A DNA stretch of 64,000 nt from Prostheceraeus crozeri (GCA_907163375.1 CAJQUW010006836.1:1-64000); one strand, 5' to 3'. Positions 1 through 8,047 are shown, numbered from the stretch's first letter. Program-made: numbers and translations. The notes: generated by a model from the letters alone, not told the origin.

Positions 1-177
1 CTTAAAATTAAGTTAAATGCTCTTAAAACGGCGTTGAAGATTAATCAGCAGAAAATGCAAGTTAATAGAAGAGAAATTAAAGTACATCACACGCTGCTTG
101 ACGCAATAGATAAAGTGCAACAGGCAATTAATAAAGTTATCTCGAAGTTGTTGTCCATTCACAAACGTAAATCTTAA
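1..177 (+). CDS. 3' end of a coiled-coil virus gene (partial)
   Basis: The frame starting at base 1 is open for 58 codons to a TAA at 175-177 and is cut by the window edge. The visible tail is highly helical and rich in Lys, Gln and Ile/Leu. Heptad-like spacing runs through residues about 5-53, and the end is basic (KRKS). It lies 42 bases upstream of the next virus gene on the same strand, so it probably belongs to the same late block. I do not recognise the family from this tail; a coiled-coil virion or fibre-like protein is possible. The function is not assigned. Confidence 0.55.
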   Translation, partial: LKIKLNALKTALKINQQKMQVNRREIKVHHTLLDAIDKVQQAINKVISKLLSIHKRKS

Positions 178-195
178 CACGTAGATATTTTTCCC

Positions 196-222
196 AAAAG
201 TCAAATTTAATCCTAAAAAATG
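196..222 (+). promoter_or_regulatory. A-rich start-codon motif with GTCAAATT box, first copy
   Basis: GTCAAATT lies 20 bases before the ATG and is followed by CCTAAAAAATGCC. The same arrangement occurs before the capsid gene (GTCAAATT 21 bases before TATAAAAATGCC). The shared sequence and spacing suggest a virus promoter or initiator overlapping the start codon. This is inference; no transcript data are available. Confidence 0.5.
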
Positions 223-741
223 CCTATAATTTATAAACACAATCTTAAACATTTTGCATCAAATAATAAAATTGCTCATGAACCATCTATGAAACCTGTG
301 TACCATTATGATAGTGTAGAAACTGTCGGAACACAAAAGTTCCTAGGCACCGCAGGTGCCGTCCAAAAAGAAGGAGATGGCATCTTTTCTGGTATTGGTA
401 GTATCGTTAACTTAATTAAAAATAATAAAGATTTGATTACATCTGCTGCAAAAGGAGCAGCTGCTATAGGTAGTACAGCTAGTGCAATATCAAATGCTGT
501 TAAGTCTCAAAACGAATTAAAACAACTAGAAGCTATTCGTAAACTTAGGAATGATTCTGAAGAACTAAAAAAATTAAAAAAACTTTCAGATGAAACAAAA
601 AATAAAATTGCTAACATAGCTGTGGATGGTGATAGTAAACATAATGAAAAAACAATTGAAGAAATAAGAGGTAATGGCGTGAGCAGCAACCTTCGGTCTA
701 ACCAGCAAAGCTGTAGCGGAGCTGGTCTAGCAAAATTCTAA
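220..741 (+). CDS. Virus 173-aa membrane-active/coiled-coil virion protein (putative)
   Basis: The 173-residue product has three visible parts. Residues about 53-95 form a Gly/Ala/Ile-rich stretch with amphipathic character (GDGIFSGIGSIV, then TSAAKGAAAIGSTASAI). Residues 97-135 form a charged coiled coil, and the C-terminus ends GAGLAKF. A hydrophobic or amphipathic segment next to a coiled coil, encoded just before the capsid gene, is the pattern of small adenovirus-like core or membrane-lytic virion proteins (protein VI/X analogues). That role is inferred from form and position, not from a family signature. The start is chosen because the ATG sits in the shared A-rich motif. The next gene begins 115 bases downstream. 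No breaks are seen. Confidence 0.7.
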   Translation: MPIIYKHNLKHFASNNKIAHEPSMKPVYHYDSVETVGTQKFLGTAGAVQKEGDGIFSGIGSIVNLIKNNKDLITSAAKGAAAIGSTASAISNAVKSQNELKQLEAIRKLRNDSEELKKLKKLSDETKNKIANIAVDGDSKHNEKTIEEIRGNGVSSNLRSNQQSCSGAGLAKF

Positions 742-806
742 AATTATATTTAGTAAAATTCTAAAATTATATTTAGTAAAATTCTAAAATTATATTTTAG
801 TAAAAA
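732..806 (+). repeat. Three tandem ~22-bp AT-rich units
   Basis: The unit AAATTCTAAAATTATATTTAGT repeats about three times across the stop codon of the 173-aa gene and into the spacer before the capsid gene. Simple replication slippage is the likely origin. A termination or promoter role is possible but not shown. Confidence 0.8.
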
Positions 807-830
807 TTTTTTTCTGTCTGTGAGAAAAAC

Positions 831-859
831 AAAAAGTCAAATTATTTCTTATAAAAATG
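831..859 (+). promoter_or_regulatory. A-rich start-codon motif with GTCAAATT box, second copy
   Basis: AAAAAGTCAAATT is followed by TTTCTTATAAAAATG at the capsid gene start. GTCAAATT begins 21 bases before the ATG, against 20 in the preceding gene. The match to the first copy covers the box, the spacing and the ATGCC start context. Confidence 0.5.
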
Positions 860-2191
860 CCTTCGCTTATCGAAAATAAATTTAGATTAGATGATCCTCC
901 GTTCACCAGTTACAATCAAAAAAAGAATGACTATATAAGAATTGCTATGAATCCCGGATCTTCCAGTAGAGTAAATACTGGAGGTGATTTAATTTTTGAA
1001 GTTGATAATCAGCAGAGTTATTTATATTTACCTGATTCATTTTTACACTGTGAATATTCTTTATATAGTGATGCTAATTTTACAACACCATTACCAGATA
1101 CCGATAATATTACACTAGAGAATAATTTTTTTCCAAGATTATTTACACAAATGCGTTTAGATGTTGCAACTCAAAATATAGAAACAATAAGTGATTCCCC
1201 AGGTGTAATTGATACAATGCTTAGATTTGTAACAATTGGTGAAAATAATAAAAAGTATGAAATCGAAGGTTGGTTTCCTGATACTAATGATGGTATAATT
1301 GTTGATGATTTAACTCACGCTGGAACAGATGCAGCAGGAATTGCGAAAGATGTAGAAAATATTGCAAAACATTTAAATAAAACAAATAATGATGCATATA
1401 AAGAAAGACGTGAATTTAACAAGAAAAGTAAACAGACAGTAAATTGGTCATTGTCTCCATTATTCGGATATTTAGATTATGACAAAATATCATATCAATT
1501 TAAATTTAAATTAATAATTCATCGTACGGCAAATAATGAATTAATCTTTTTTGGTAAGACTGGGAAAAAAGCATATTTAAAAATTGATAGACTTGAATGG
1601 TGGATTACGCATATTACTCCTAGTTTAGAGGTTGAAACAGCTATTGCAAAAAGATTAAATACTAACAAACCAATTCCAGTAAATTTTCTAAAGCGTACTG
1701 CTAGTTCAGTAACTTTTTCCGAACAAAGATTTAACTGGCATTTTACTAGAACTGCGAATACCCCAAGATATTTATTACTAACATTTCAAAGAAATAATTC
1801 TCCAAGTTTTGATAAGAACAATAATATTTTTCATATTAATACAATTCGAAGTTTACAAGTTTCATTAAATCAAACTCGATATCCAATTGATCCATTAAGA
1901 TTCGATGATACCAATAATCAATTTATGGAAGGATATGATTGTTATCGAAATCTTTGTACAGAATTTGGAGTTGAACCACAATTAACTCCTGGAGATTGGA
2001 GACATTTATATCCAATTTTCTGTTTCGATTTAAGTGCACAATCTGAAGATATTATTAAAAATGGTTGTGATGTAACAATTAATATTGAAAAGAAAGATTC
2101 CACAACTTCATTGATGGCTTATGGTTTATTGCTAGAAGATGTAAAATATTCTATTGAAGTTCTTAATGGGAAGATGGTTAGGATCGGCTAA
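857..2191 (+). CDS. Double jelly-roll major capsid protein (hexon-like)
   Basis: The 444-residue protein is the expected size for the double jelly-roll capsid protein of Polintons and adintoviruses, the family that invertebrate genome annotation often labels F54H12.2-like. Recognisable blocks are: the GGDLIFEVDNQQSYLYLPDS strand near residues 42-61; FFPRLFTQMRLDV near 91-103; a second-barrel region with RTANTPRYLLLTFQ; and the C-terminal block YPIFCFDLSAQSED followed by a GLLLEDVKYSIE strand. Capsomers would be trimers building the icosahedral shell. The gene lies between two predicted core proteins and upstream of the phospholipase-integrase and protease genes. The frame is uninterrupted. 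Recognition rests on pattern and context; a structure prediction would confirm the two barrels. Confidence 0.85.
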   Translation: MPSLIENKFRLDDPPFTSYNQKKNDYIRIAMNPGSSSRVNTGGDLIFEVDNQQSYLYLPDSFLHCEYSLYSDANFTTPLPDTDNITLENNFFPRLFTQMRLDVATQNIETISDSPGVIDTMLRFVTIGENNKKYEIEGWFPDTNDGIIVDDLTHAGTDAAGIAKDVENIAKHLNKTNNDAYKERREFNKKSKQTVNWSLSPLFGYLDYDKISYQFKFKLIIHRTANNELIFFGKTGKKAYLKIDRLEWWITHITPSLEVETAIAKRLNTNKPIPVNFLKRTASSVTFSEQRFNWHFTRTANTPRYLLLTFQRNNSPSFDKNNNIFHINTIRSLQVSLNQTRYPIDPLRFDDTNNQFMEGYDCYRNLCTEFGVEPQLTPGDWRHLYPIFCFDLSAQSEDIIKNGCDVTINIEKKDSTTSLMAYGLLLEDVKYSIEVLNGKMVRIG

Positions 2192-2244
2192 AGCCAGAGG
2201 AGCTTCGCTCCGATAGGTTAAAGCCCAAGACTTAGTCGATTAAT

Positions 2245-2405
2245 TAATTTTTTTCATAACAAGAATAGATTAAAATTTTTGTTAACTTAAAAATTCTTAA
2301 CTTAAAAATTTTTTCATAACTAGAATAGATTAAAAAAATTCTTAACTTAAAATTTTTTCATAACTAGAATAGATTAAAATTTTTGATAACTTAAAATTTT
2401 TTTAT
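2245..2405 (+). repeat. Three imperfect AT-rich repeats upstream of the pX-like gene
   Basis: The core CATAACtAGAATAGATTAAAA occurs at 2255, 2315 and 2359, each followed by a variant of TTCTTAACTTAAAA. The array fills the spacer between the capsid stop and the ATG at 2411, so it could hold promoter elements for the next gene. Confidence 0.8.
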
Positions 2406-2410
2406 TAAAA

Positions 2411-2893
2411 ATGTCGCAAGCGAAAAGTAATAATAATAAAACTGTTGAATTAAAATTACGTAATATTGTTGACAAAAATACCCCTAAAACTATTACGATT
2501 AACAAAAAAAAGTATTACATAAGTAAACCAATGATAGAGAATATTCAATTACAAGAAGAAAAGAATGGCGGTATTCTCCCATTAATTCCACTAATAATAG
2601 GAGGCATAGCTGCAGCAGGAAGTGTTGCAGGTGGGACAGCTGGTATTGTCCAAGCAGTAAATAAAAATAAATCAGAGAAGGCAGCATTAGAAGAACAAAA
2701 ACGTCATAACAGAGAGTTAGAGAAAGTTGCTAGGGGAGAAGGAATAGTAGATAATTTTATTAGTAAATTAAAATTAGTTGATGAAGGAAAACGAGTTCTT
2801 AAAAATATTCTCCACAATGTTGATGATTTAATTGAAATTAAAGAAACTAAAGATGGTTCTGGAATATATCTAAGTCCTAGTATGATTCGGTAA
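2411..2893 (+). CDS. Adenovirus pX-like core/minor virion protein
   Basis: The product has 160 residues. Residues 53-83 form a hydrophobic Gly/Ala/Ile segment beginning GGILPLIPLIIGGIAAAG. It is followed by a charged helical stretch with RHNRELEKVARG near residues 98-109. A GG-(I/L)LP-L-IP-containing hydrophobic segment is the hallmark of adenovirus pX and its counterparts in adintoviruses, where the protein is a virion component that may act on membranes or packaged DNA. The N-terminal 50 residues are basic (pI clearly high by composition). The start ATG is in the sequence TATTAAAAATG, like its neighbours. The frame is open, and the phospholipase-integrase gene begins 72 bases after its stop. 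Confidence 0.75.
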   Translation: MSQAKSNNNKTVELKLRNIVDKNTPKTITINKKKYYISKPMIENIQLQEEKNGGILPLIPLIIGGIAAAGSVAGGTAGIVQAVNKNKSEKAALEEQKRHNRELEKVARGEGIVDNFISKLKLVDEGKRVLKNILHNVDDLIEIKETKDGSGIYLSPSMIR

Positions 2894-2965
2894 TAACCTC
2901 AGGACCTTTGGTTCTTTTCGGTAAAACAATTTTTTTTATCTTCTTAATTTTTTTTATCTTTTAAA

Positions 2966-4270
2966 ATGAATACTAAAAATTCCGAAAATTTAATTAAATT
3001 AAAAATTTCTAATTTAGATTTATTGAATTATCTATTAAACAAAAATAAAAACTCAAACTGTCAGCATATTGGAGGTGACAAGAACAAAGTTCCACACCAC
3101 TTCGGTGGTGATATACAAAAAACATTAGAAAACTTTCCTGGATTTATTTGGAGTAAATATTCGAAAGAAAAACATCTTCCTGGTCATTCATATACTGGTC
3201 CAGGAACTCGATTAGATATAAGACTAGATGAGAATAATAATCCGAAACCAGGTGAAGAACCAATAAATAGAGTAGATGCCGCCGCTTACAGGCATGATTT
3301 AGCTTATCGAAATCATGATCTAAGTTCTCGACATGCAGCTGATAAGAAGATGATTCAAGAATTAGATAGTATTCAGAATCCTACATTTAGAGAAAAAATT
3401 GAAAGAATGTTTGTTAAGAAAGCTTTACAAGCTAAAATATTATTCGGCCAGGGTTTAAATGAAAATCATAATTCAGACGTTTATGCATCTGAAATTCATA
3501 AAGAATATAGAAAGCCTAAATATTTATTAAAAGTAAAAGTATTTAATAAAGATGATATTTGGAGTGCTGATCTTATTCATATGCCGAATGAAAGGGACTA
3601 CAAATACGCATTGACCGTTATAGATTTATATACACGATATGCTTGGGTAAAGCCTTTAAAAAATAAAAGTGGTCTTTCAGTTAAATATGCGTTTGAAGAA
3701 ATCTTTAAAGAAAGTAATAGAAAGCCAAAAAAATTGTTTGTTGATAAAGGGTCGGAATTTTATAACCGAAACGTTCAGCCACTATTTGAAACTGTTTATT
3801 CAACTGAAAACGCTTGGAAGGCCGTAGTGATAGAAAGATTCAATCGGACGTTAAAAAATAAATTATTCAAGAAATTTACTGAGCAAAGAAATCAGAAATG
3901 GTTGAAGATATTACCAGGAATTGTGGAAGAGTACAATAATAAAGTTCATTCTGGTATTGAAGAAACCCCAAAGAATGCTTCTGACGACCCTGATTTGATA
4001 CGAAAGAAAATATTCGAGAATAATAATTTGAATGAGAGTAATCCGAATTTGCAGAAACTTAAACCGAAATTTAAAATTGGAGATAGAGTTAGAATATTTA
4101 AATATAAGAATAAATTTGAAAAAGGCTTTGTTGGCTATTGGACTAAAGAAATATTTGAAGTTTGCAAAATAAATCAAACTTATCCGATTACTTATGAAAT
4201 TAAAGATTTAGATAATGAGGATATCAGAGGCCGTTTTTATCAAAATGAATTACAACGAACTGATTTTTAA
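2966..4270 (+). CDS. Phospholipase A2 domain fused to DDE (Polinton-type) integrase
   Basis: One open frame of 434 residues carries two functions. Residues about 70-125 match the parvovirus VP1-type phospholipase A2: a calcium-loop YTGPGTRLD near 76-84, then NRVDAAAYRHDLAYRNHD with the catalytic His-Asp pair at 110-111. This type of domain breaches endosomal membranes during virus entry. Residues about 195-330 are an RNase H-fold integrase core: D202 in WSADLIHM, D260 in FVDKGSEF and E290 in VIERFNRTLKN. A C-terminal SH3/chromodomain-like part follows (IGDRVRIF, GYWTKEIFEV, RFYQNEL). In elements of this type the two are, to my knowledge, separate genes. Here about 30 residues (160-190) join them with no stop. 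D260-E290 spacing is 29 residues, shorter than the usual 35. No N-terminal HHCC zinc finger is seen before the core. Confidence 0.85.
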   Translation: MNTKNSENLIKLKISNLDLLNYLLNKNKNSNCQHIGGDKNKVPHHFGGDIQKTLENFPGFIWSKYSKEKHLPGHSYTGPGTRLDIRLDENNNPKPGEEPINRVDAAAYRHDLAYRNHDLSSRHAADKKMIQELDSIQNPTFREKIERMFVKKALQAKILFGQGLNENHNSDVYASEIHKEYRKPKYLLKVKVFNKDDIWSADLIHMPNERDYKYALTVIDLYTRYAWVKPLKNKSGLSVKYAFEEIFKESNRKPKKLFVDKGSEFYNRNVQPLFETVYSTENAWKAVVIERFNRTLKNKLFKKFTEQRNQKWLKILPGIVEEYNNKVHSGIEETPKNASDDPDLIRKKIFENNNLNESNPNLQKLKPKFKIGDRVRIFKYKNKFEKGFVGYWTKEIFEVCKINQTYPITYEIKDLDNEDIRGRFYQNELQRTDF

Positions 4271-4784
4271 TTATCATTATTATTGGACTACGTTTAGCTA
4301 GATTCCCTTGTAGCGTACCATAGACTACGTTGTTCAATTCTAACATTATATCTAGAAATGGTACTCCTTCCTGTAATTTAAATAAAACATAAAGACATAA
4401 TTGTCCACAATAAGTAGTGCCTGGTGTTTGAATTTGAAACGTATTGTATGTTCCCGTTCCAAGTAATTCTTTTACTTCATTTGTAGGTGGAAGCCCGTAT
4501 GAGTCAAAATAATAATTATCTCCGTTTTTACTAAAGATACCTGCTGACCAATGTACGCCGTTTTGGTCTGAAGTGTGAAGATTCGTTATGAAATTTACAG
4601 TTATTGATGGAACTTTGTTCCGGGAACTGAAGGTTCCTGTTGGCCTATTTTTTAGGAATTGTAATTCGTTTCTCATTAGAACATGAAAATTCTTTATTCC
4701 TAATTCATTTGCGATTTTCTTTAGGTCGAAATTTGTCGTAGTTTGCGTTCCATATAATTTAAAAAACTCATTTATGTTGCTCAT
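4224..4784 (-). CDS. Adenain-type cysteine protease (C5 family-like)
   Basis: The 186-residue product would mature virion proteins. The catalytic pattern of adenovirus-type proteases is visible: H78-W79 in GVHWSAG, D94 in YYFDSYG, Q119, and C126 in YCGQLCLYVL. The Gln-to-Cys distance of seven residues is the same as in adenain. It is read convergently with the integrase and the two frames overlap by 47 bases at their 3' ends. The ATG follows TTATTATAAA on the minus strand, the same A-rich start context as the plus-strand genes. The frame is uninterrupted and of normal length for the family. Confidence 0.85.
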   Translation of the reverse strand: MSNINEFFKLYGTQTTTNFDLKKIANELGIKNFHVLMRNELQFLKNRPTGTFSSRNKVPSITVNFITNLHTSDQNGVHWSAGIFSKNGDNYYFDSYGLPPTNEVKELLGTGTYNTFQIQTPGTTYCGQLCLYVLFKLQEGVPFLDIMLELNNVVYGTLQGNLAKRSPIIMIIKNQFVVIHFDKNGL

Positions 4785-4822
4785 TTTATAATAAAAAAAT
4801 TCTTAAGGGACCCCTAGAAGTC

Positions 4823-5055
4823 AGAAGGAGGGGGGGTATTGATTTAAAACTGTTCTCTAATGATGTCTTTCCTTACTACTTAGTCAGAAGGGGGTATTGA
4901 TTTAAAACATTTTTATAATGATGACTTTCCTTACTACTGGGGGGGGTATTGATTTAAAACTGGTCTCTAATGATGTCTTTCTTTACTACTTAGACAGAAG
5001 GGAGGGGGTATTGATTTAAAACTGTTCCACAATGATGACTTTCCTTGCTACTTAT
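4823..5055 (+). repeat. Four imperfect 52-62 bp repeats with G runs
   Basis: GGTATTGATTTAAAAC occurs at 4835, 4893, 4945 and 5007. Each is preceded by a G-rich tract (up to eight G) and followed by AATGATG(T/A)CTTTCCTTACTACTTA. The array lies just upstream of the minus-strand protease start and left of the 196-aa gene, so it could serve as a shared control or replication region. Function is not shown. Confidence 0.85.
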
Positions 5056-5449
5056 TCGATTTTGAAATGATTTAATTTAATCTAAATTAAAACGTTACAT
5101 TGTTCTATTTTATTCTTATGAACTCTTGTTAAGAGAATATTGATTGTTTTATCTGTATTAAGACATTAGCAACATCTGTTACCAAATTTCTCAACATGAA
5201 CAGCTGCTAGCAGTTTAAGCTATTCAGTATGAGAGAATTCTTTGTGACCCGCATAACTCAACTTTTCACTTGAACAGCTGCTGCCATTATTCCACGTATT
5301 ACTGCGTGCATTATTCATTCTGCGAGCGTTCTACGAGACTGTGACTGCTTACGAATCATCTGTGACCTTTATCTATTTTGGTCAATTTCATCAGCGACTT
5401 TCAACAATTTTATTTTTTATCATAATTAATTCACTACGTTTTAACGAAA
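5056..5449. other. Spacer before the 196-aa gene
   Basis: No open frame with virus-like features is seen. GAACAGCTGCT(A/G) occurs twice, near 5199 and 5274, each with the E-box-like core CAGCTG. This is a plausible promoter region for the gene starting at 5450; nothing more can be supported. Confidence 0.4.
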
Positions 5450-6040
5450 ATGGCACGTTCAAGCATCGCCTTTGCCGATTTGAAAAGAAAAATTTCAGAC
5501 ACTATTGTGAACGAAGATCAACGGAAGAAGTGTATTGAGATGCTAACAGAATTTCAGGAGAAATATCTTAAACCAAGGGAGGAAGAAGACATCCACGCAT
5601 CAAAAACATTCAGAGAATTTTTAGTGATAAATCGATTTGAAGACACATTGCAAGATAACGCCATCAATATCAGTTCAAACTATAATTTTGAAGAAGAAAT
5701 TCAAAGAGACATCTTACCATCAGAGCTAACTAATTATTTAGCACATTTAAGAAGAGAAGAAGACATTTCGGTGAACAATACTGTGAAGTTATCGTTGTTA
5801 AAAGGAAGAGCTTTGACTGCAATCCGGGGAAGTGGCCATGTTTGTAAACAATTAGGTTATTCGAGAGGCTATAGCATCTTTTTAAGAAAATTTTATAAAC
5901 TATATTTACGATTTCCGTTTATTAAGAACTCGACGGAATCTATATCATTTTTCAAAAGGAACTTCGCTATTATTGACTCGTATCTTCGCCATGGGAGACA
6001 CCGCCCAACCCTTGATCAAATTTTAAACTCAATCAATTGA
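5450..6040 (+). CDS. Unrecognised 196-aa virus protein
   Basis: I do not recognise this family. The first 60 residues are charged and helical (ADLKRKI, QEKYLKPREEED). The C-terminal 75 residues are basic and aromatic, with GHVCKQLGYSRGYSIFLRKF and a final RHGRHRPTLDQILNSIN. No transmembrane segment is visible. The ATG follows TTTTAACGAAA. Its position next to the right terminus, away from the virion gene block, is where adintoviruses usually place early or regulatory genes, so a host-interaction or regulatory role is possible. The last 73 codons are repeated at 7329-7552 by the terminal duplication. The frame is open. Confidence 0.6.
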   Translation: MARSSIAFADLKRKISDTIVNEDQRKKCIEMLTEFQEKYLKPREEEDIHASKTFREFLVINRFEDTLQDNAINISSNYNFEEEIQRDILPSELTNYLAHLRREEDISVNNTVKLSLLKGRALTAIRGSGHVCKQLGYSRGYSIFLRKFYKLYLRFPFIKNSTESISFFKRNFAIIDSYLRHGRHRPTLDQILNSIN

Positions 6041-6061
6041 AACGGTAAGCTACTCCCAATA

Positions 6062-6656
6062 GATAATAGTACTATGACCCTTCCCTTATTTCAATTTACG
6101 AGAAACAATTGTATCATGTCATAACACATTTTCTAGTCAACATATTTTATTCGTTGTAAACCATGCTACTTGTCCTCATTGGTTTTATAGTTCTATGAGC
6201 CTTACTTTATTTTACTCATACAGAAACAATTGTATCATGTCATAACACATTTTCTAGTCAACATATTTTATTCGTTGTAAACGATGCTACTTGTCCTCAT
6301 TGGTTTTATAGTTCTATGAGCCTTACTTTATTTTACTCATACAGAAACAATTGTATCATGTCATAACACATTTTCTAGTCAACATATTTTATTCGTTGTA
6401 AACGATGCTACTTGTCCTCATTGGTTTTATAGTTCTATGAGCCTTACTTTATTTTACTCATACAGAAACAATTGTATCATGTCATAACACATTTTCTAGT
6501 CAACATATTTTATTCGTTGTAAACGATGCTACTTGTCCTCATTGGTTTTATAGTTCTATGAGCCTTACTTTATTTTACTCATACAGAAACAATTGTATCA
6601 TGTCATAACACATTTTCTAGTCAACATATTTTATTCGTTGTAAACGATGCTACTTG
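6062..6656 (+). repeat. 121-bp tandem array, five units
   Basis: GTATCATGTCATAACACATT begins at 6111, 6232, 6353, 6474 and 6595, a constant period of 121. The first unit differs from the other four in the stretch before this block (TACTATGACCCTTCCC against TTCTATGAGCCTTACT). The order is therefore A-B-B-B-B. A second array of the same unit lies at 7574-8047. Confidence 0.95.
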
Positions 6657-6691
6657 TACATAGTACTTGTCTGTGATGTGAATAAAATATT

Positions 6692-7012
6692 TCAAAGATG
6701 GAAATGTGTTTTCATTTTGTATCGAGTTAAAGCAGTAGCAACTACTGGAATTGTAAGAACGCCAGATGAAATGACAATTGTTAAAGCATTAGACCATCTC
6801 TTTCTTAATTTTTTATAATGCTCTAATCTTAATAATAATTGAGATTCCTTATCTTTCATATACCTAACTCTATCTTTGTGTTTTTCTTTATTCATTTTTT
6901 CAATGTTAATCTTTTCAATGTCCATTAAAGTAGAACTACGTTCATATGATAACGAAGGATATATTCTTGAGGTTCCTTCCACTTTTGTTTCATCCACTTT
7001 TGTTTCTTCCAT
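6692..7012 (-). CDS. Unrecognised 106-aa virus membrane protein, copy 1
   Basis: The product starts MEETKVDETKVEG and has a charged helical middle (residues 30-80; KEKHKDRVRYMKDKES, LLLRLEHYKKLRKRW). One likely transmembrane helix follows (about 71-95; ALTIVISSGVLTIPVVATAL), and the tail is short and basic. The frame can be extended upstream to 7063 in this copy, but that extension is translated from AT-rich tandem sequence and is absent from copy 2. The ATG at 7012, preceded by CATTTAAAA, is therefore preferred. It is convergent with the 196-aa gene across the 121-bp array. I do not know the family; small single-pass proteins of this type occur in several Polinton-like elements, but I cannot name one with confidence. 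Confidence 0.6.
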   Translation of the reverse strand: MEETKVDETKVEGTSRIYPSLSYERSSTLMDIEKINIEKMNKEKHKDRVRYMKDKESQLLLRLEHYKKLRKRWSNALTIVISSGVLTIPVVATALTRYKMKTHFHL

Positions 7013-7080
7013 TTTTAAATGAATATTTTGAATAAATATTTTGAATAAATATTTTGAATACAATCTTCTGGTATATTGAG

Positions 7081-7200
7081 ACTACGTGATATTTTGAGAC
7101 AACTTAAATTTTCGTCTGCCTAAATTTTCAAAATTCTTAGACCACGTGATATTTTGAGACAACTTAAATTTTCGCCCTTCGGCCACGTGAAATTTGAAAT
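7081..7200 (+). repeat. Two 60-bp direct repeats containing ACGTGATATTTTGAGAC
   Basis: AC(T/C)ACGTGATATTTTGAGACAACTTAAATTTTCG begins at 7081 and 7141, with a third CACGTGA remnant near 7184. They lie between the start of the 106-aa gene and the terminal hairpin, so they could be its promoter. The duplicated terminus repeats them at about 8485-8605. Confidence 0.8.
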
Positions 7201-7256
7201 CTACCTAAATTTTTGAAATTTTGATTTTTTTGAAAATTTTGAAAAACCCCCGCAAA

Positions 7257-7322
7257 AGTGTGACATCCGGCGCAAGCGAAGCGAAGCAAAGCGAAGCGAA
7301 GCGTCGCGCCGGATGTCACACT
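7257..7322. repeat. Internal copy of terminal hairpin, 17-bp perfect arms
   Basis: Arms AGTGTGACATCCGGCGC (7257-7273) and its exact complement (7306-7322) enclose a 32-base loop made of GAAGC/CAAAGC repeats. The same structure ends the element at 8661-8721. ACT plus ATAAAC follows both copies. Confidence 0.9.
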
Positions 7323-7328
7323 ATAAAC

Positions 7329-7552
7329 CTGCAATCCGGGGAAGTGGCCATGTTTGTAAACAATTAGGTTATTCGAGAGGCTATAGCATCTTTTTAAGAA
7401 AATTTTATAAACTATATTTACGATTTCCGTTTATTAAGAACTCGACGGAATCTATATCATTTTTCAAAAGGAACTTCGCTATTATTGACTCGTATCTTCG
7501 CCATGGGAGACACCGCCCAACCCTTGATCAAATTTTAAACTCAATCAATTGA
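7329..7552 (+). pseudogene. 5'-truncated copy of the 196-aa gene
   Basis: The last 73 codons of the 196-aa gene are repeated here without their start or promoter. The duplication joined them directly to the hairpin end, so an open frame runs in from the hairpin flank. The peptide from AIRGSGHVC to the C-terminus is identical to the full copy. Expression is unlikely. Confidence 0.8.
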
Positions 7553-7573
7553 AACGGTAAGCTACTCCCAATA

Positions 7574-8047
7574 GATAATAGTACTATGACCCTTCCCTTA
7601 TTTCAATTTACGAGAAACAATTGTATCATGTCATAACACATTTTCTAGTCAACATATTTTATTCGTTGTAAATCATGCTACTTGTCCTCATTGGTTTTAT
7701 AGTACTATGACCCTTCCCTTATTTCAATTTACGAGAAACAATTGTATCATGTCATAACACATTTTCTAGTCAACATATTTTATTCGTTGTAAACCATGCT
7801 ACTTGTCCTCATTGGTTTTATAGTTCTATGAGCCTTACTTTATTTTACTCATACAGAAACAATTGTATCATGTCATAACACATTTTCTAGTCAACATATT
7901 TTATTCGTTGTAAACGATGCTACTTGTCCTCATTGGTTTTATAGTTCTATGAGCCTTACTTTATTTTACTCATACAGAAACAATTGTATCATGTCATAAC
8001 ACATTTTCTAGTCAACATATTTTATTCGTTGTAAACCATGCTACTTG
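7574..8047 (+). repeat. 121-bp tandem array, four units
   Basis: GTATCATGTCATAACACATT begins at 7623, 7744, 7865 and 7986. The unit order is A-A-B-B, against A-B-B-B-B in the first array, so at least two unit changes separate the arrays. Confidence 0.95.

Noticed and set aside
13-252. Minus-strand open frame at the left edge
   Set aside because: It lies antisense to the open 3' end of a coiled-coil virus gene and has no domain features.
6692-7063. Longer 123-aa form of the 106-aa virus protein
   Set aside because: The extra 17 residues come from AT-rich tandem sequence and are absent from the duplicate copy; the shared ATG has the usual A-rich context.
7257-7322. CRISPR-like or bacterial terminator structure
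   Set aside because: The context is a eukaryotic virus terminus with a repeat-filled loop; there are no spacer-repeat units and no T tract as in a bacterial terminator.
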